DNA of 6,914 bases from Zhenhengia stercoravium (GTDB taxonomy: Bacteria > Bacillota > Clostridia > Lachnospirales > Cellulosilyticaceae), in NCBI GenBank assembly GCA_018883975.1, contig JAHLFD010000178.1, positions 1 through 6,914 of the forward strand, written 5' to 3'. Made by a program: the position numbers and the translations under genes. This document shows positions 1-5,459 of this stretch, piece by piece (the first letter of the stretch is position 1; each line of letters begins with the position of its first letter). Under the pieces are notes generated by a model. The model was given only the letters and a program-made list of their open reading frames with translations. It was not told where the DNA came from and ran no database searches.

Positions 1-680
1 GCTAATTCTGGGATAACAAGACCGATAGCTTTAGCAGCACCTGTTGAGTTAGGAACGATGTTGCAAGCAGCAGCACGAGCTCTTCTTAAGTCACCTTTAG
101 CGTGAGGACCGTCTAAAGCCATTTGATCACCTGTCCAAGCATGGATAGTTGTCATGAAACCTTTTTCGATTGCAGCTAATTTGTTTAATGTGTCAGCCAT
201 TGGAGCTAAACAGTTTGTTGTACATGAAGCAGCTGAGATGATTGTGTCATCTGCTGTTAAGATGTTTTCGTTTACACCGAATACAACTGTTGGAAGATCG
301 TTACCAGCTGGAGCTGAGATAACAACTTTTTTAGCACCTGCATCGATATGTGCTTGAGATTTAGCTTTTGATACGTAGAATCCTGTACATTCAAGAACTA
401 CGTCTACACCGATTTCTCCCCATGGAAGATCTGCAGCGTTTCTTTCAGCGTAGATTTTGATTTCTTTTCCATCTACTACGATTGAATCTTCTTTAGCTTC
501 TACTGTATCAGCTAATGCGTATCTACCTTGAGCTGAATCATATTTTAATAAGTGTGCTAACATTTTAGGATTTGTTAAGTCGTTGATTGCTACAACTTCA
601 TAACCTTCTGCACCGAACATTTGTCTAAATGCAAGACGTCCAATACGTCCAAAACCGTTAATTGCTACTTTTACAGCCAT
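1..680 (-). CDS. gapA: Glyceraldehyde-3-phosphate dehydrogenase, NAD-type (partial, 3' end off the window)
   Basis: This gene encodes the glycolytic enzyme that oxidises and phosphorylates glyceraldehyde 3-phosphate to 1,3-bisphosphoglycerate with NAD+, in the cytoplasm as a tetramer. Only 226 complete codons are present; roughly the last third of a normal protein of about 335 residues lies beyond base 1. Seen in the translation: the Rossmann start NGFGRIGR (residues 8-15), Asp34 after the second strand in VAINDLT, which is typical of NAD preference, the catalytic SCTTNC with Cys153, and TIHAWTGDQ with the catalytic His180, followed by RRARAAACNIVPNSTGAAKAIG. The ATG at 680 is preceded by TAAGGAGG (688-695) with 7 nt spacing, so the start is secure. 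It follows cggR by 72 bases with no terminator between, so it is probably cotranscribed with and controlled through CggR. Gene identity is very certain. The name gapA, rather than another gap paralogue, rests on the cggR linkage. Confidence 0.98.
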   Translation of the reverse strand, partial: MAVKVAINGFGRIGRLAFRQMFGAEGYEVVAINDLTNPKMLAHLLKYDSAQGRYALADTVEAKEDSIVVDGKEIKIYAERNAADLPWGEIGVDVVLECTGFYVSKAKSQAHIDAGAKKVVISAPAGNDLPTVVFGVNENILTADDTIISAASCTTNCLAPMADTLNKLAAIEKGFMTTIHAWTGDQMALDGPHAKGDLRRARAAACNIVPNSTGAAKAIGLVIPEL

Positions 681-731
681 TGATATGCCTCCTTAAAATA
701 ACTACATTAAATTTAATTTTATATACAAACC

Positions 732-749
732 GCTTTTATTAGCAAAAGC
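732..749 (-). other. Small hairpin in the cggR-gapA intergenic region
   Basis: A 6-bp perfect inverted repeat (GCTTTT / AAAAGC, arms 732-737 and 744-749, 6-nt loop) starts just after the cggR stop codon (753-755). The sequence downstream of it on the minus strand is not U-rich, so it is not a convincing terminator. In Bacillus subtilis the cggR-gapA transcript is cleaved near the end of cggR so that gapA mRNA is more stable. This hairpin sits where it could protect the 5' end of such a processed gapA message, but that role is inference only. Confidence 0.35.
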
Positions 750-752
750 TAA

Positions 753-1784
753 CTAGCGAGTTGATACCTGTAACATGGATCGCGCAGCACCTTCGTCTAT
801 GACGAGATAGCTACCCTTAAGCAATGCTTTTGTCGCAAGCAACGCTACTGCTTTTGATATACCACCAGCTAAAACAATTCGTGTCGAAATTTGCATAGCA
901 ACTTCTAGGTCAAGTCCTATATTCGTGCCACTATATACTATTTCGCCATTTTTATTAAAGTAGTATCTAAAAGCTTCTGCAACAGCTTCTTTCTCTTTAA
1001 GTAGTGCGACTACTTCCTTGCTTTCATTGCGTCTTTTGGCCATTTTCATGGCATCTCCCAGACCCAATATAATCATATCTGATTTTCCCATTTTTTGCAA
1101 TGTTTTTTGGATATGAGGTTCTTGTTTAATGGTTTCAATAGAAGCAGCACTCAAATTATCAGGAATATTGAGTATTTCATACTTTCCATTAATCTTTTTG
1201 GCGAATTCTGCCGCTAAAATATTGGCTTGAAATTCCATTCTCTTTCCAACACTTCCTCTAGCAGGAATAATTGTGGTATGAGTTTTGCCTTCTTGTCTTT
1301 GGGGAATGAGTTCTACCATCTTTGCAACGGTACTTCCTCCTGTAATAGCAATTGTTGAATTCTCCTCTATTAGGCCTAGAACAAGTTTACTCCCTGCCTT
1401 ACCTAATTGCCATTTAACACTTTCATCCTCATCTACATTTCCAGGCACAATAATAACTTTCTTTGCACCTGTAAGTGCCTCTATTTGTTCTTCTAACAAA
1501 CTAAAAGCATTTAATTCTTGTAGCGGTAGGTAAAGTTCATCTAATAGCGCCTTGCCACTTTGTGTAATCATCATCCCACTATGTGCAACCTCTATGAGTC
1601 CTTGTTTACTTAACACATCTGTTGCTGCTCTTACTGTACGCTCTGAATATGTAGTGACAGTAGCAAGAGTCCTACGTCCAATAGGCTCATTTTCCAATAT
1701 AGCTTGTAAAATGGCATATCTTACTTTAAAATCTTGCATACCTTCTGGGATAATTTTTTCTAGTCTTAGCATGATATTTTTCAT
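753..1784 (-). CDS. cggR: Central glycolytic genes regulator CggR (SorC/DeoR-type repressor)
   Basis: This is a DNA-binding repressor of the SorC sugar-binding family that in Bacillus controls the lower glycolytic genes and is released by fructose 1,6-bisphosphate. The product is 343 residues, close to the roughly 340 of B. subtilis CggR. Residues about 20-75 form a winged helix-turn-helix (GRRTLATVTTYSERTVRAATDVLSK region), and residues about 90-343 form the sugar-phosphate-binding domain, with TGGST at 148-152, PARGSVG at 174-180, LGLGDA at 240-245 and DEGAA at 330-334, all typical of the family. The ATG at 1784 has AAGGTG (1790-1795) 5 nt upstream; a second Met at codon 5 has no better site. 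A promoter and operator lie directly upstream, and gapA follows directly, the standard autoregulated cggR-gapA arrangement. Unlike the larger Bacillus hexose operon, pgk, tpi, pgm and eno cannot be checked here because the window ends inside gapA. Confidence 0.95.
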   Translation of the reverse strand: MKNIMLRLEKIIPEGMQDFKVRYAILQAILENEPIGRRTLATVTTYSERTVRAATDVLSKQGLIEVAHSGMMITQSGKALLDELYLPLQELNAFSLLEEQIEALTGAKKVIIVPGNVDEDESVKWQLGKAGSKLVLGLIEENSTIAITGGSTVAKMVELIPQRQEGKTHTTIIPARGSVGKRMEFQANILAAEFAKKINGKYEILNIPDNLSAASIETIKQEPHIQKTLQKMGKSDMIILGLGDAMKMAKRRNESKEVVALLKEKEAVAEAFRYYFNKNGEIVYSGTNIGLDLEVAMQISTRIVLAGGISKAVALLATKALLKGSYLVIDEGAARSMLQVSTR

Positions 1785-1795
1785 TGCATCACCTT

Positions 1796-1834
1796 ATGGG
1801 ACTTTTTTTGTCCCATGTTTATTTTTTGTTCCCA
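1796..1834 (-). promoter_or_regulatory. Probable CggR operator: perfect palindrome plus an upstream half-site
   Basis: A perfect inverted repeat ATGGGAC-(T)7-GTCCCAT occupies 1796-1802 and 1810-1816. On the coding (minus) strand this reads TGGGAC, a run of A, then GTCC, and a second copy TGGGAAC lies 19 bases further upstream (1828-1834), also followed by an A-run. The B. subtilis CggR operator, as I recall it, is a direct repeat of CGGGAC-N6-TGTC with a 20-base period. The match here is good in the start-proximal copy and partial in the distal copy. The element lies between the promoter and the start codon, where a bound repressor would block transcription. The palindrome could also form an RNA hairpin immediately upstream of the cggR Shine-Dalgarno sequence. 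Confidence 0.75.
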
Positions 1835-1841
1835 CTTCCTT

Positions 1842-1870
1842 ATTGTATCTGTTTTTATACAGATTAGCAA
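1842..1870 (-). promoter_or_regulatory. Sigma-A-type promoter of cggR-gapA
   Basis: On the minus strand a TTGCTA -35 (1865-1870) and a TACAAT -10 (1842-1847) are separated by exactly 17 bases. The -10 matches the consensus at 5 of 6 positions and the -35 at 4 of 6. The predicted transcription start is near 1835, right at the upstream edge of the CggR-like operator, giving a leader of about 50 nt. The spacer itself contains a 6-bp inverted repeat (ATCTGT/ACAGAT). The position relative to operator and gene strongly supports it. Confidence 0.75.
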
Positions 1871-1907
1871 GTTATAAATAAAAATTTAACAATTTTTTTC
1901 AAAAGAA

Positions 1908-1935
1908 AAACGTACAAGTATTGACTTGTACGTTT
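1908..1935 (-). terminator. Rho-independent terminator after the Na/Pi transporter gene
   Basis: A 12-bp perfect stem (AAACGTACAAGT / ACTTGTACGTTT, arms 1908-1919 and 1924-1935, 4-nt loop) starts 6 bases after the transporter stop codon. On the minus strand it runs into TTTTTCTTTT, giving a U-rich tail. It separates the transporter unit from the cggR promoter, whose -35 lies about 37 bases downstream. The other orientation has no comparable T-tract and no gene that needs it. Confidence 0.85.
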
Positions 1936-1941
1936 CATTAT

Positions 1942-3630
1942 TTATTGAGCCACTTCACTTGTTACAAAAACTTTCTTTTCATCAAGAACAGAATTTCCAA
2001 TATTTGAAGCGTGGTCTGATATACGTTCTAAGTTACTAATAGCATCTAGGAATACTACCCCTGCCATTGAACTACATTTATTTTCTGAAAGACGTTTAAT
2101 ATGTCTTGCTCTTAACTCTTCTTCTAAAGTATCAACTTGCTGTTCCATTGGTTGTACTTCTTTAGCAATATTTCTATCATCAAATTCACATGCTTGTACT
2201 GCTGTCTCGAAACATTTGATTGCAAGTGCCCCTATTGTTTCAAGTTCTTTAAGTGCAGTTTCTGAGAATTCTACTTCATCTCTAATACGAATCTGTGCAA
2301 GTTCCGCTAAGTTTTCAGCATGATCCCCTACACGTTCGATATCACTTACTGTATGGAAGAGACTATTTACTATACCGTGCTCTGCTTCTGAGATTGGTAA
2401 GTTGGAAAGTTTAATAAGGTAATGATTGATACCATGTTGAAGTTGATTAATAACTTTCTCTCTTTCAAATACTTCTTGGATTTTTGCTTCATCTTTTTCA
2501 AAGATAGCCCTCATACCAAGTTTTGCATTGTGTGCTGACATTTCACCCATACGTACAACTTCTTTTGTAGCATTTTGTACTGCAAATGAAGGTGTTTCTA
2601 AAATACGTTCATCTAAGTGTTTAAGCTCACTTTCACTTTCATCACCTTTGCCTTTTCCTTTAACAAGCTTCTCTGCAATAGTTACAAGAATACCAGCAAA
2701 TGGGAATAAAAGAATTGTATTTAAAATATTGAAGACACTATGTACGATACTGATTTGTGTTGTATCAATAAGTGATCTTCCGAAGTCTGCAAAGGCTGGG
2801 ATTAATCCGCCAAATGCAATCACTGCAAGAATTGCAAACACTACTGAACCAATAACATTGAAAAGTAAATGGATAACCGCTGCGCGTTTACCATTTCTAC
2901 CTGCACCAATACTTGAAAGTATAGCTGTTATTGTAGTACCAATATTTTGACCTAAAATAATATAAATAGCTGTATTCCATGGCACTAAAGCACTGGCCGC
3001 TAAAGTCTGTAATATACCGACTGATGCTGAAGAACTTTGAATAACTGCTGTTACAATTGCACCTACTAAAATACCTAAGAATGGATTACTTCCTAAAGTT
3101 ACAAATAATTGTTTTACTTCTTCAAGTTGACTAATTGGTTTTACTGCATCACCCATTAAGTCAAGACCTAAGAATAAAGCACCAAAGCCGAAGACAATTT
3201 GTCCAATTTGCTTAACCTTTTGCTTTTTACAGAATAAAACCATGATAACACCTACACCAATACATAAAGGTGCGATTGTAGATGGTTTTAAGAAAGCAGC
3301 CCAATCTCCTAACGATACGATCCAAGCTGTCACTGTTGTACCAATATTTGCTCCCATAATAACGCCTACGGCTTGTCTAAGTGACATAAGCCCTGCATTA
3401 ACAAATCCAACGACCATAACTGTAGTCGCTGATGAACTTTGGATAATAGCTGTTACACCTGCACCAACTAAAACGCCTAAAAAAGGATTACTTGTTAAAA
3501 CACTAAGTAAATTTTTCATTTTGTTTCCTGCAGCTTTTTGGAGTCCTTCTCCCATATAGTCCATACCGAACATAAAAAGACCAAAACCACCAAGAAATGC
3601 TAGAGCTATTTGAAATACATTAATTTCCAT
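1942..3630 (-). CDS. Na+/phosphate cotransporter family protein with C-terminal PhoU-like domain
   Basis: This 562-residue protein belongs to the Na/Pi-cotransporter family (bacterial NptA/YjbB type), an integral membrane protein for sodium-linked phosphate movement; whether it imports or exports phosphate cannot be told from sequence. Residues about 5-320 are hydrophobic and hold two inverted-repeat halves, seen as QSSSATT at 64-70 with GANIGTT at 93-99, and QSSSAS at 198-203 with GQNIGTT at 227-233. A charged, Gly/Lys/Ser/Glu-rich linker (about 323-338) leads to a helical PhoU-like cytoplasmic domain (about 350-550) with the two E-x-x-x-D signatures ERVGDHAEN (Glu432, Asp436) and ERISDHASN (Glu535, Asp539). 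The ATG at 3630 has GGGAGG (3637-3642) 6 nt upstream. The gene is transcribed alone, with hairpins on both sides. No pst or pho genes are adjacent. Its upstream region has an inverted repeat covering the ribosome binding site. Confidence 0.93.
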   Translation of the reverse strand: MEINVFQIALAFLGGFGLFMFGMDYMGEGLQKAAGNKMKNLLSVLTSNPFLGVLVGAGVTAIIQSSSATTVMVVGFVNAGLMSLRQAVGVIMGANIGTTVTAWIVSLGDWAAFLKPSTIAPLCIGVGVIMVLFCKKQKVKQIGQIVFGFGALFLGLDLMGDAVKPISQLEEVKQLFVTLGSNPFLGILVGAIVTAVIQSSSASVGILQTLAASALVPWNTAIYIILGQNIGTTITAILSSIGAGRNGKRAAVIHLLFNVIGSVVFAILAVIAFGGLIPAFADFGRSLIDTTQISIVHSVFNILNTILLFPFAGILVTIAEKLVKGKGKGDESESELKHLDERILETPSFAVQNATKEVVRMGEMSAHNAKLGMRAIFEKDEAKIQEVFEREKVINQLQHGINHYLIKLSNLPISEAEHGIVNSLFHTVSDIERVGDHAENLAELAQIRIRDEVEFSETALKELETIGALAIKCFETAVQACEFDDRNIAKEVQPMEQQVDTLEEELRARHIKRLSENKCSSMAGVVFLDAISNLERISDHASNIGNSVLDEKKVFVTSEVAQ

Positions 3631-3637
3631 TGGTATC

Positions 3638-3706
3638 CTCCCATGTTGTTTTCATACAGGGACATTCTAACACGTAATATTTTCGCATACAAGAATTACA
3701 TGGGAG
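3638..3706 (-). repeat. Perfect 9-bp inverted repeat overlapping the transporter ribosome binding site
   Basis: CTCCCATGT at 3638-3646 and its exact reverse complement ACATGGGAG at 3698-3706 are separated by 51 bases. In the minus-strand transcript the promoter-distal arm contains most of the GGGAGG Shine-Dalgarno sequence of the Na/Pi transporter gene, so the upstream arm would act as an anti-Shine-Dalgarno if it is transcribed. Alternatively the two copies are a spaced protein-binding site. A 9-base match at this distance is unlikely by chance, but the role is unproven. Confidence 0.5.
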
Positions 3707-3833
3707 CTCTTATATATTTTGTATAATTTACCCCATTTTTATTCATTTTATTCGAAAAATCTAGAATAAGTGTTAATATCCATAGGCTAGTTTTCATCAT
3801 TGTATGCATTATTTATGTATAAATTCTCAATCA
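3643..3833. other. AT-rich intergenic region upstream of the Na/Pi transporter gene
   Basis: This is the longest stretch without a gene in the window (3631-3877 in total, including the mnmA terminator). No ORF with a ribosome binding site, no tRNA and no known riboswitch class is recognisable. It contains the candidate promoter and inverted repeat listed separately. I did not find a convincing PhoP box made of spaced TTAACA-like direct repeats, although one TTAACAC is present on the minus strand near 3770-3776. Confidence 0.6.
3664..3692 (-). promoter_or_regulatory. Candidate promoter for the Na/Pi transporter gene
   Basis: On the minus strand TTGTAT (3687-3692) and TAGAAT (3664-3669) are separated by 17 bases. 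The -10 matches 5 of 6 consensus positions, the -35 only 3 of 6. Transcription would start near 3657 with a leader of about 27 nt. The AT-rich sequence further upstream (3710-3830) offers other weak boxes, such as TACAAT at 3799-3804 without a good -35, so the choice is tentative. This matters because this promoter would exclude the upstream arm of the inverted repeat from the mRNA. Confidence 0.4.
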
Positions 3834-3872
3834 AATAAGGTCTGAATCTTGAGCAAAGATTCAGACCTTATT
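3834..3872 (-). terminator. Strong hairpin terminator at the end of the isc-mnmA operon
   Basis: A perfect 17-bp stem (arms 3834-3850 and 3856-3872, 5-nt loop) starts 5 bases downstream of the mnmA stop codon. The core GGTCTGAATCTT pairs with AAGATTCAGACC, and the flanking AATAA/TTATT gives an A-tract before and a T-rich stretch (TTATTTGATT) after the stem in the minus-strand direction. The T-tail is interrupted, so the stem strength carries most of the argument. Confidence 0.82.
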
Positions 3873-3877
3873 ATGAA

Positions 3878-4972
3878 TTATTTTATAATCGTACCGCCAC
3901 CTACAACAATATCTCCGTCATAAATGACTAGTGCTTGTCCAGGGGTTACTGCTCTTTGTGGTTCTTTAAAAGTACATTTTAAAGTTTCTTCATCCACCAT
4001 TTCTATCTCACACTCTTGTGGAGCATGACTATATCTAATTTTAGCTTGTACATTAAGCTTACCTTCTAATTTCTCAAAAGGCATGAAGTTAAGCTTATTT
4101 GCATATACCTCATGTGTAAATAGATCTACATTATCCCCTACTACAACAGTGTTATTAGAAGGGTCTATCTTAGATACAAATAATGGTTTGCCATAAGATA
4201 ATCCAAGTCCTTTACGCTGTCCGATAGTATAGTGAATAATACCTTTGTGCTCTCCTAATACTTTACCGTCTTTCGTTACGAACTTACCTTTTTGAGGCTT
4301 TTTACCTGTCTCACGTTCAATATAACCTGCATAATCATTATCTGGTACAAAGCAGATTTCCTGACTATCTGGCTTAGTTGCAACTGCAAGACCTATTTCT
4401 TTAGCAATGGCACGAATTTCATCTTTAGTGTAATCACCTAAAGGCATTAGAGTATGCTTAAGCTGATGTTGTGTCAGATTATATAAAGCATAAGTCTGAT
4501 CTTTAGCCATTGTTTTAGAGAACTTGAGCATATATCTATCTGTTTCTTCATTATGAATAACTCTTGCATAATGACCTGTAGCAATATAATCTGCTCCGAT
4601 TTGTAATGACTTATGAAGCATAGATTCCCATTTTACATAACGGTTACAGGCAATACAAGGATTAGGTGTACGCCCTTTCTCATACTCATCTATAAAATAG
4701 TCAATAACATTTTTCTTAAAGTCATTTCTGAAATTCATTACATAGTGTGGAATGCCTAATTTCTGGCATACACGTCTAGCATCGTCTACTGCAGATAAAC
4801 CGCAGCATCCCCCGTCACTATCTTCCGGTGCATCTTCCTGCCAGATTTGCATAGTCATACCGATTACTTCATATCCTTGCTCTTTTAAGAGGTAGGCAGC
4901 TACTGAGCTGTCTACCCCTCCTGACATTCCTACTACAACTTTACCCTTGCTATTATGCATGATGCTCTTCAT
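3878..4972 (-). CDS. mnmA: tRNA-specific 2-thiouridylase MnmA
   Basis: MnmA adenylates and then thiolates C2 of the wobble uridine-34 in Lys, Glu and Gln tRNAs, using sulfur passed from a cysteine desulfurase. Seen (numbered from the ATG at 4972, 364 residues): the ATP-binding PP-loop GMSGGVDSS at 15-23, NPCIACN at 104-110 with Cys109 as the acceptor cysteine, TGHYAR at 132-137, and SQEICFVP with the second catalytic Cys207, followed by the C-terminal beta-barrel region ending in VVGGGTIIK. The start is ambiguous: the frame is open to an ATG at 4996, but this has no ribosome binding site and its extra residues are read from the iscU tail. The ATG at 4972 has GGTGA at 4978-4982; the ATG at 4960 gives the most family-like N-terminus (MHNSKGKVVVGMSGG). 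All starts overlap iscU (stop 4953), implying translational coupling. It is the last gene of the iscR-iscS-iscU operon, so IscS is the probable sulfur donor. Confidence 0.96.
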   Translation of the reverse strand: MKSIMHNSKGKVVVGMSGGVDSSVAAYLLKEQGYEVIGMTMQIWQEDAPEDSDGGCCGLSAVDDARRVCQKLGIPHYVMNFRNDFKKNVIDYFIDEYEKGRTPNPCIACNRYVKWESMLHKSLQIGADYIATGHYARVIHNEETDRYMLKFSKTMAKDQTYALYNLTQHQLKHTLMPLGDYTKDEIRAIAKEIGLAVATKPDSQEICFVPDNDYAGYIERETGKKPQKGKFVTKDGKVLGEHKGIIHYTIGQRKGLGLSYGKPLFVSKIDPSNNTVVVGDNVDLFTHEVYANKLNFMPFEKLEGKLNVQAKIRYSHAPQECEIEMVDEETLKCTFKEPQRAVTPGQALVIYDGDIVVGGGTIIK

Positions 4973-5405
4973 CCTCTTCACCATGTCCGTGGTCATGATG
5001 ATCTGTATCTTTAGGTTCTTCTAAACCTTCAATTGTAATATTGTTTTTTGTCGCATAATCCCATAATGCTGCGTGAAGTGCTTCTTCTGCAAGAACAGAA
5101 CAGTGTACTTTTACTGGTGGAAGTCCATCTAAAGCTTCCATAACTGCTTTATTTGTAATTTTTAAAGCTTCTTCAATTGTTTTACCCATTACAAGTTCAG
5201 TTGCCATTGAGCTTGTTGCAACAGCAGCACCGCAACCAAATGTTTTGAATTTAACATCTACAATAACATCATTTTCAATTTTAAGGTATACTTTCATGAT
5301 ATCGCCACATTTAGCGTTACCTACTGTACCTACACCACTTGCATCTTCAATTTCACCTACATTACGTGGATTCATGAAATGATCCATTACTTTTTCACTA
5401 TACAT
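4953..5405 (-). CDS. iscU: Fe-S cluster assembly scaffold IscU/NifU (N-terminal NifU-like)
   Basis: This 150-residue cytoplasmic protein is the scaffold on which iron and IscS-derived sulfur are built into a [2Fe-2S] cluster before transfer to target proteins. The three ligand cysteines are present: Cys33 in GNAKCGD (with Asp35), Cys58 in TFGCGAA, and Cys102 in VKVHCSVLAEEA (with His101). The LPPVK motif (95-99), the HscA-chaperone contact in proteobacterial IscU, is also intact, although no hscA or hscB is in view. Residues 131-150 form an acidic, His-rich extension (six His, six Asp/Glu in the last 16) beyond the usual end of about 128-130 residues; it looks like a metal-binding tail and has no counterpart in E. 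coli IscU. The ATG at 5405 has GAGGTGA (5412-5418) 6 nt upstream. It lies 54 bases after iscS and overlaps mnmA. Presence of Asp35 and His101 fits IscU rather than the SufU type, which has an insert. Confidence 0.95.
   Translation of the reverse strand: MYSEKVMDHFMNPRNVGEIEDASGVGTVGNAKCGDIMKVYLKIENDVIVDVKFKTFGCGAAVATSSMATELVMGKTIEEALKITNKAVMEALDGLPPVKVHCSVLAEEALHAALWDYATKNNITIEGLEEPKDTDHHDHGHGEEDEEHHA
4978..4982 (-). promoter_or_regulatory. Putative mnmA ribosome binding site inside iscU
   Basis: GGTGA on the minus strand, 5 nt before the ATG at 4972, matches part of the extended Shine-Dalgarno sequence AGGAGGTGA and lies within the His/Glu-rich tail codons of iscU. The ATG at 4960 has only a weak GAAGAG 4 nt upstream, and the ATG at 4996 has nothing recognisable. 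Confidence 0.45.
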
Positions 5406-5459
5406 ATATTGTCACCTCATCAAAGTTATAATTATTATAATTTAATTTCTATTTTATTT

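Noticed and set aside
154..357. Plus-strand open frame of 67 codons inside gapA
   Set aside because: It is antisense to the catalytic region of gapA, has no convincing ribosome binding site and no family resemblance; it is a shadow of the conserved gene.
1285..1881. Two plus-strand open frames antisense to cggR (1285-1533 and 1552-1881)
   Set aside because: They read the complement of a clearly conserved gene and, for the second, its promoter. The Ser/Cys-rich composition is typical of antisense shadows.
2528..3559. Plus-strand open frames antisense to the Na/Pi transporter gene (2528-2950 and 3242-3559)
   Set aside because: They are antisense to membrane-domain codons and lack initiation signals. 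Hydrophobic content is a by-product of the opposite strand.
3643..3833. Possible riboswitch or Pho box upstream of the transporter
   Set aside because: No known riboswitch core was recognisable and only a single TTAACA-like half-element was seen, not spaced direct repeats. Only the 9-bp inverted repeat is reported.
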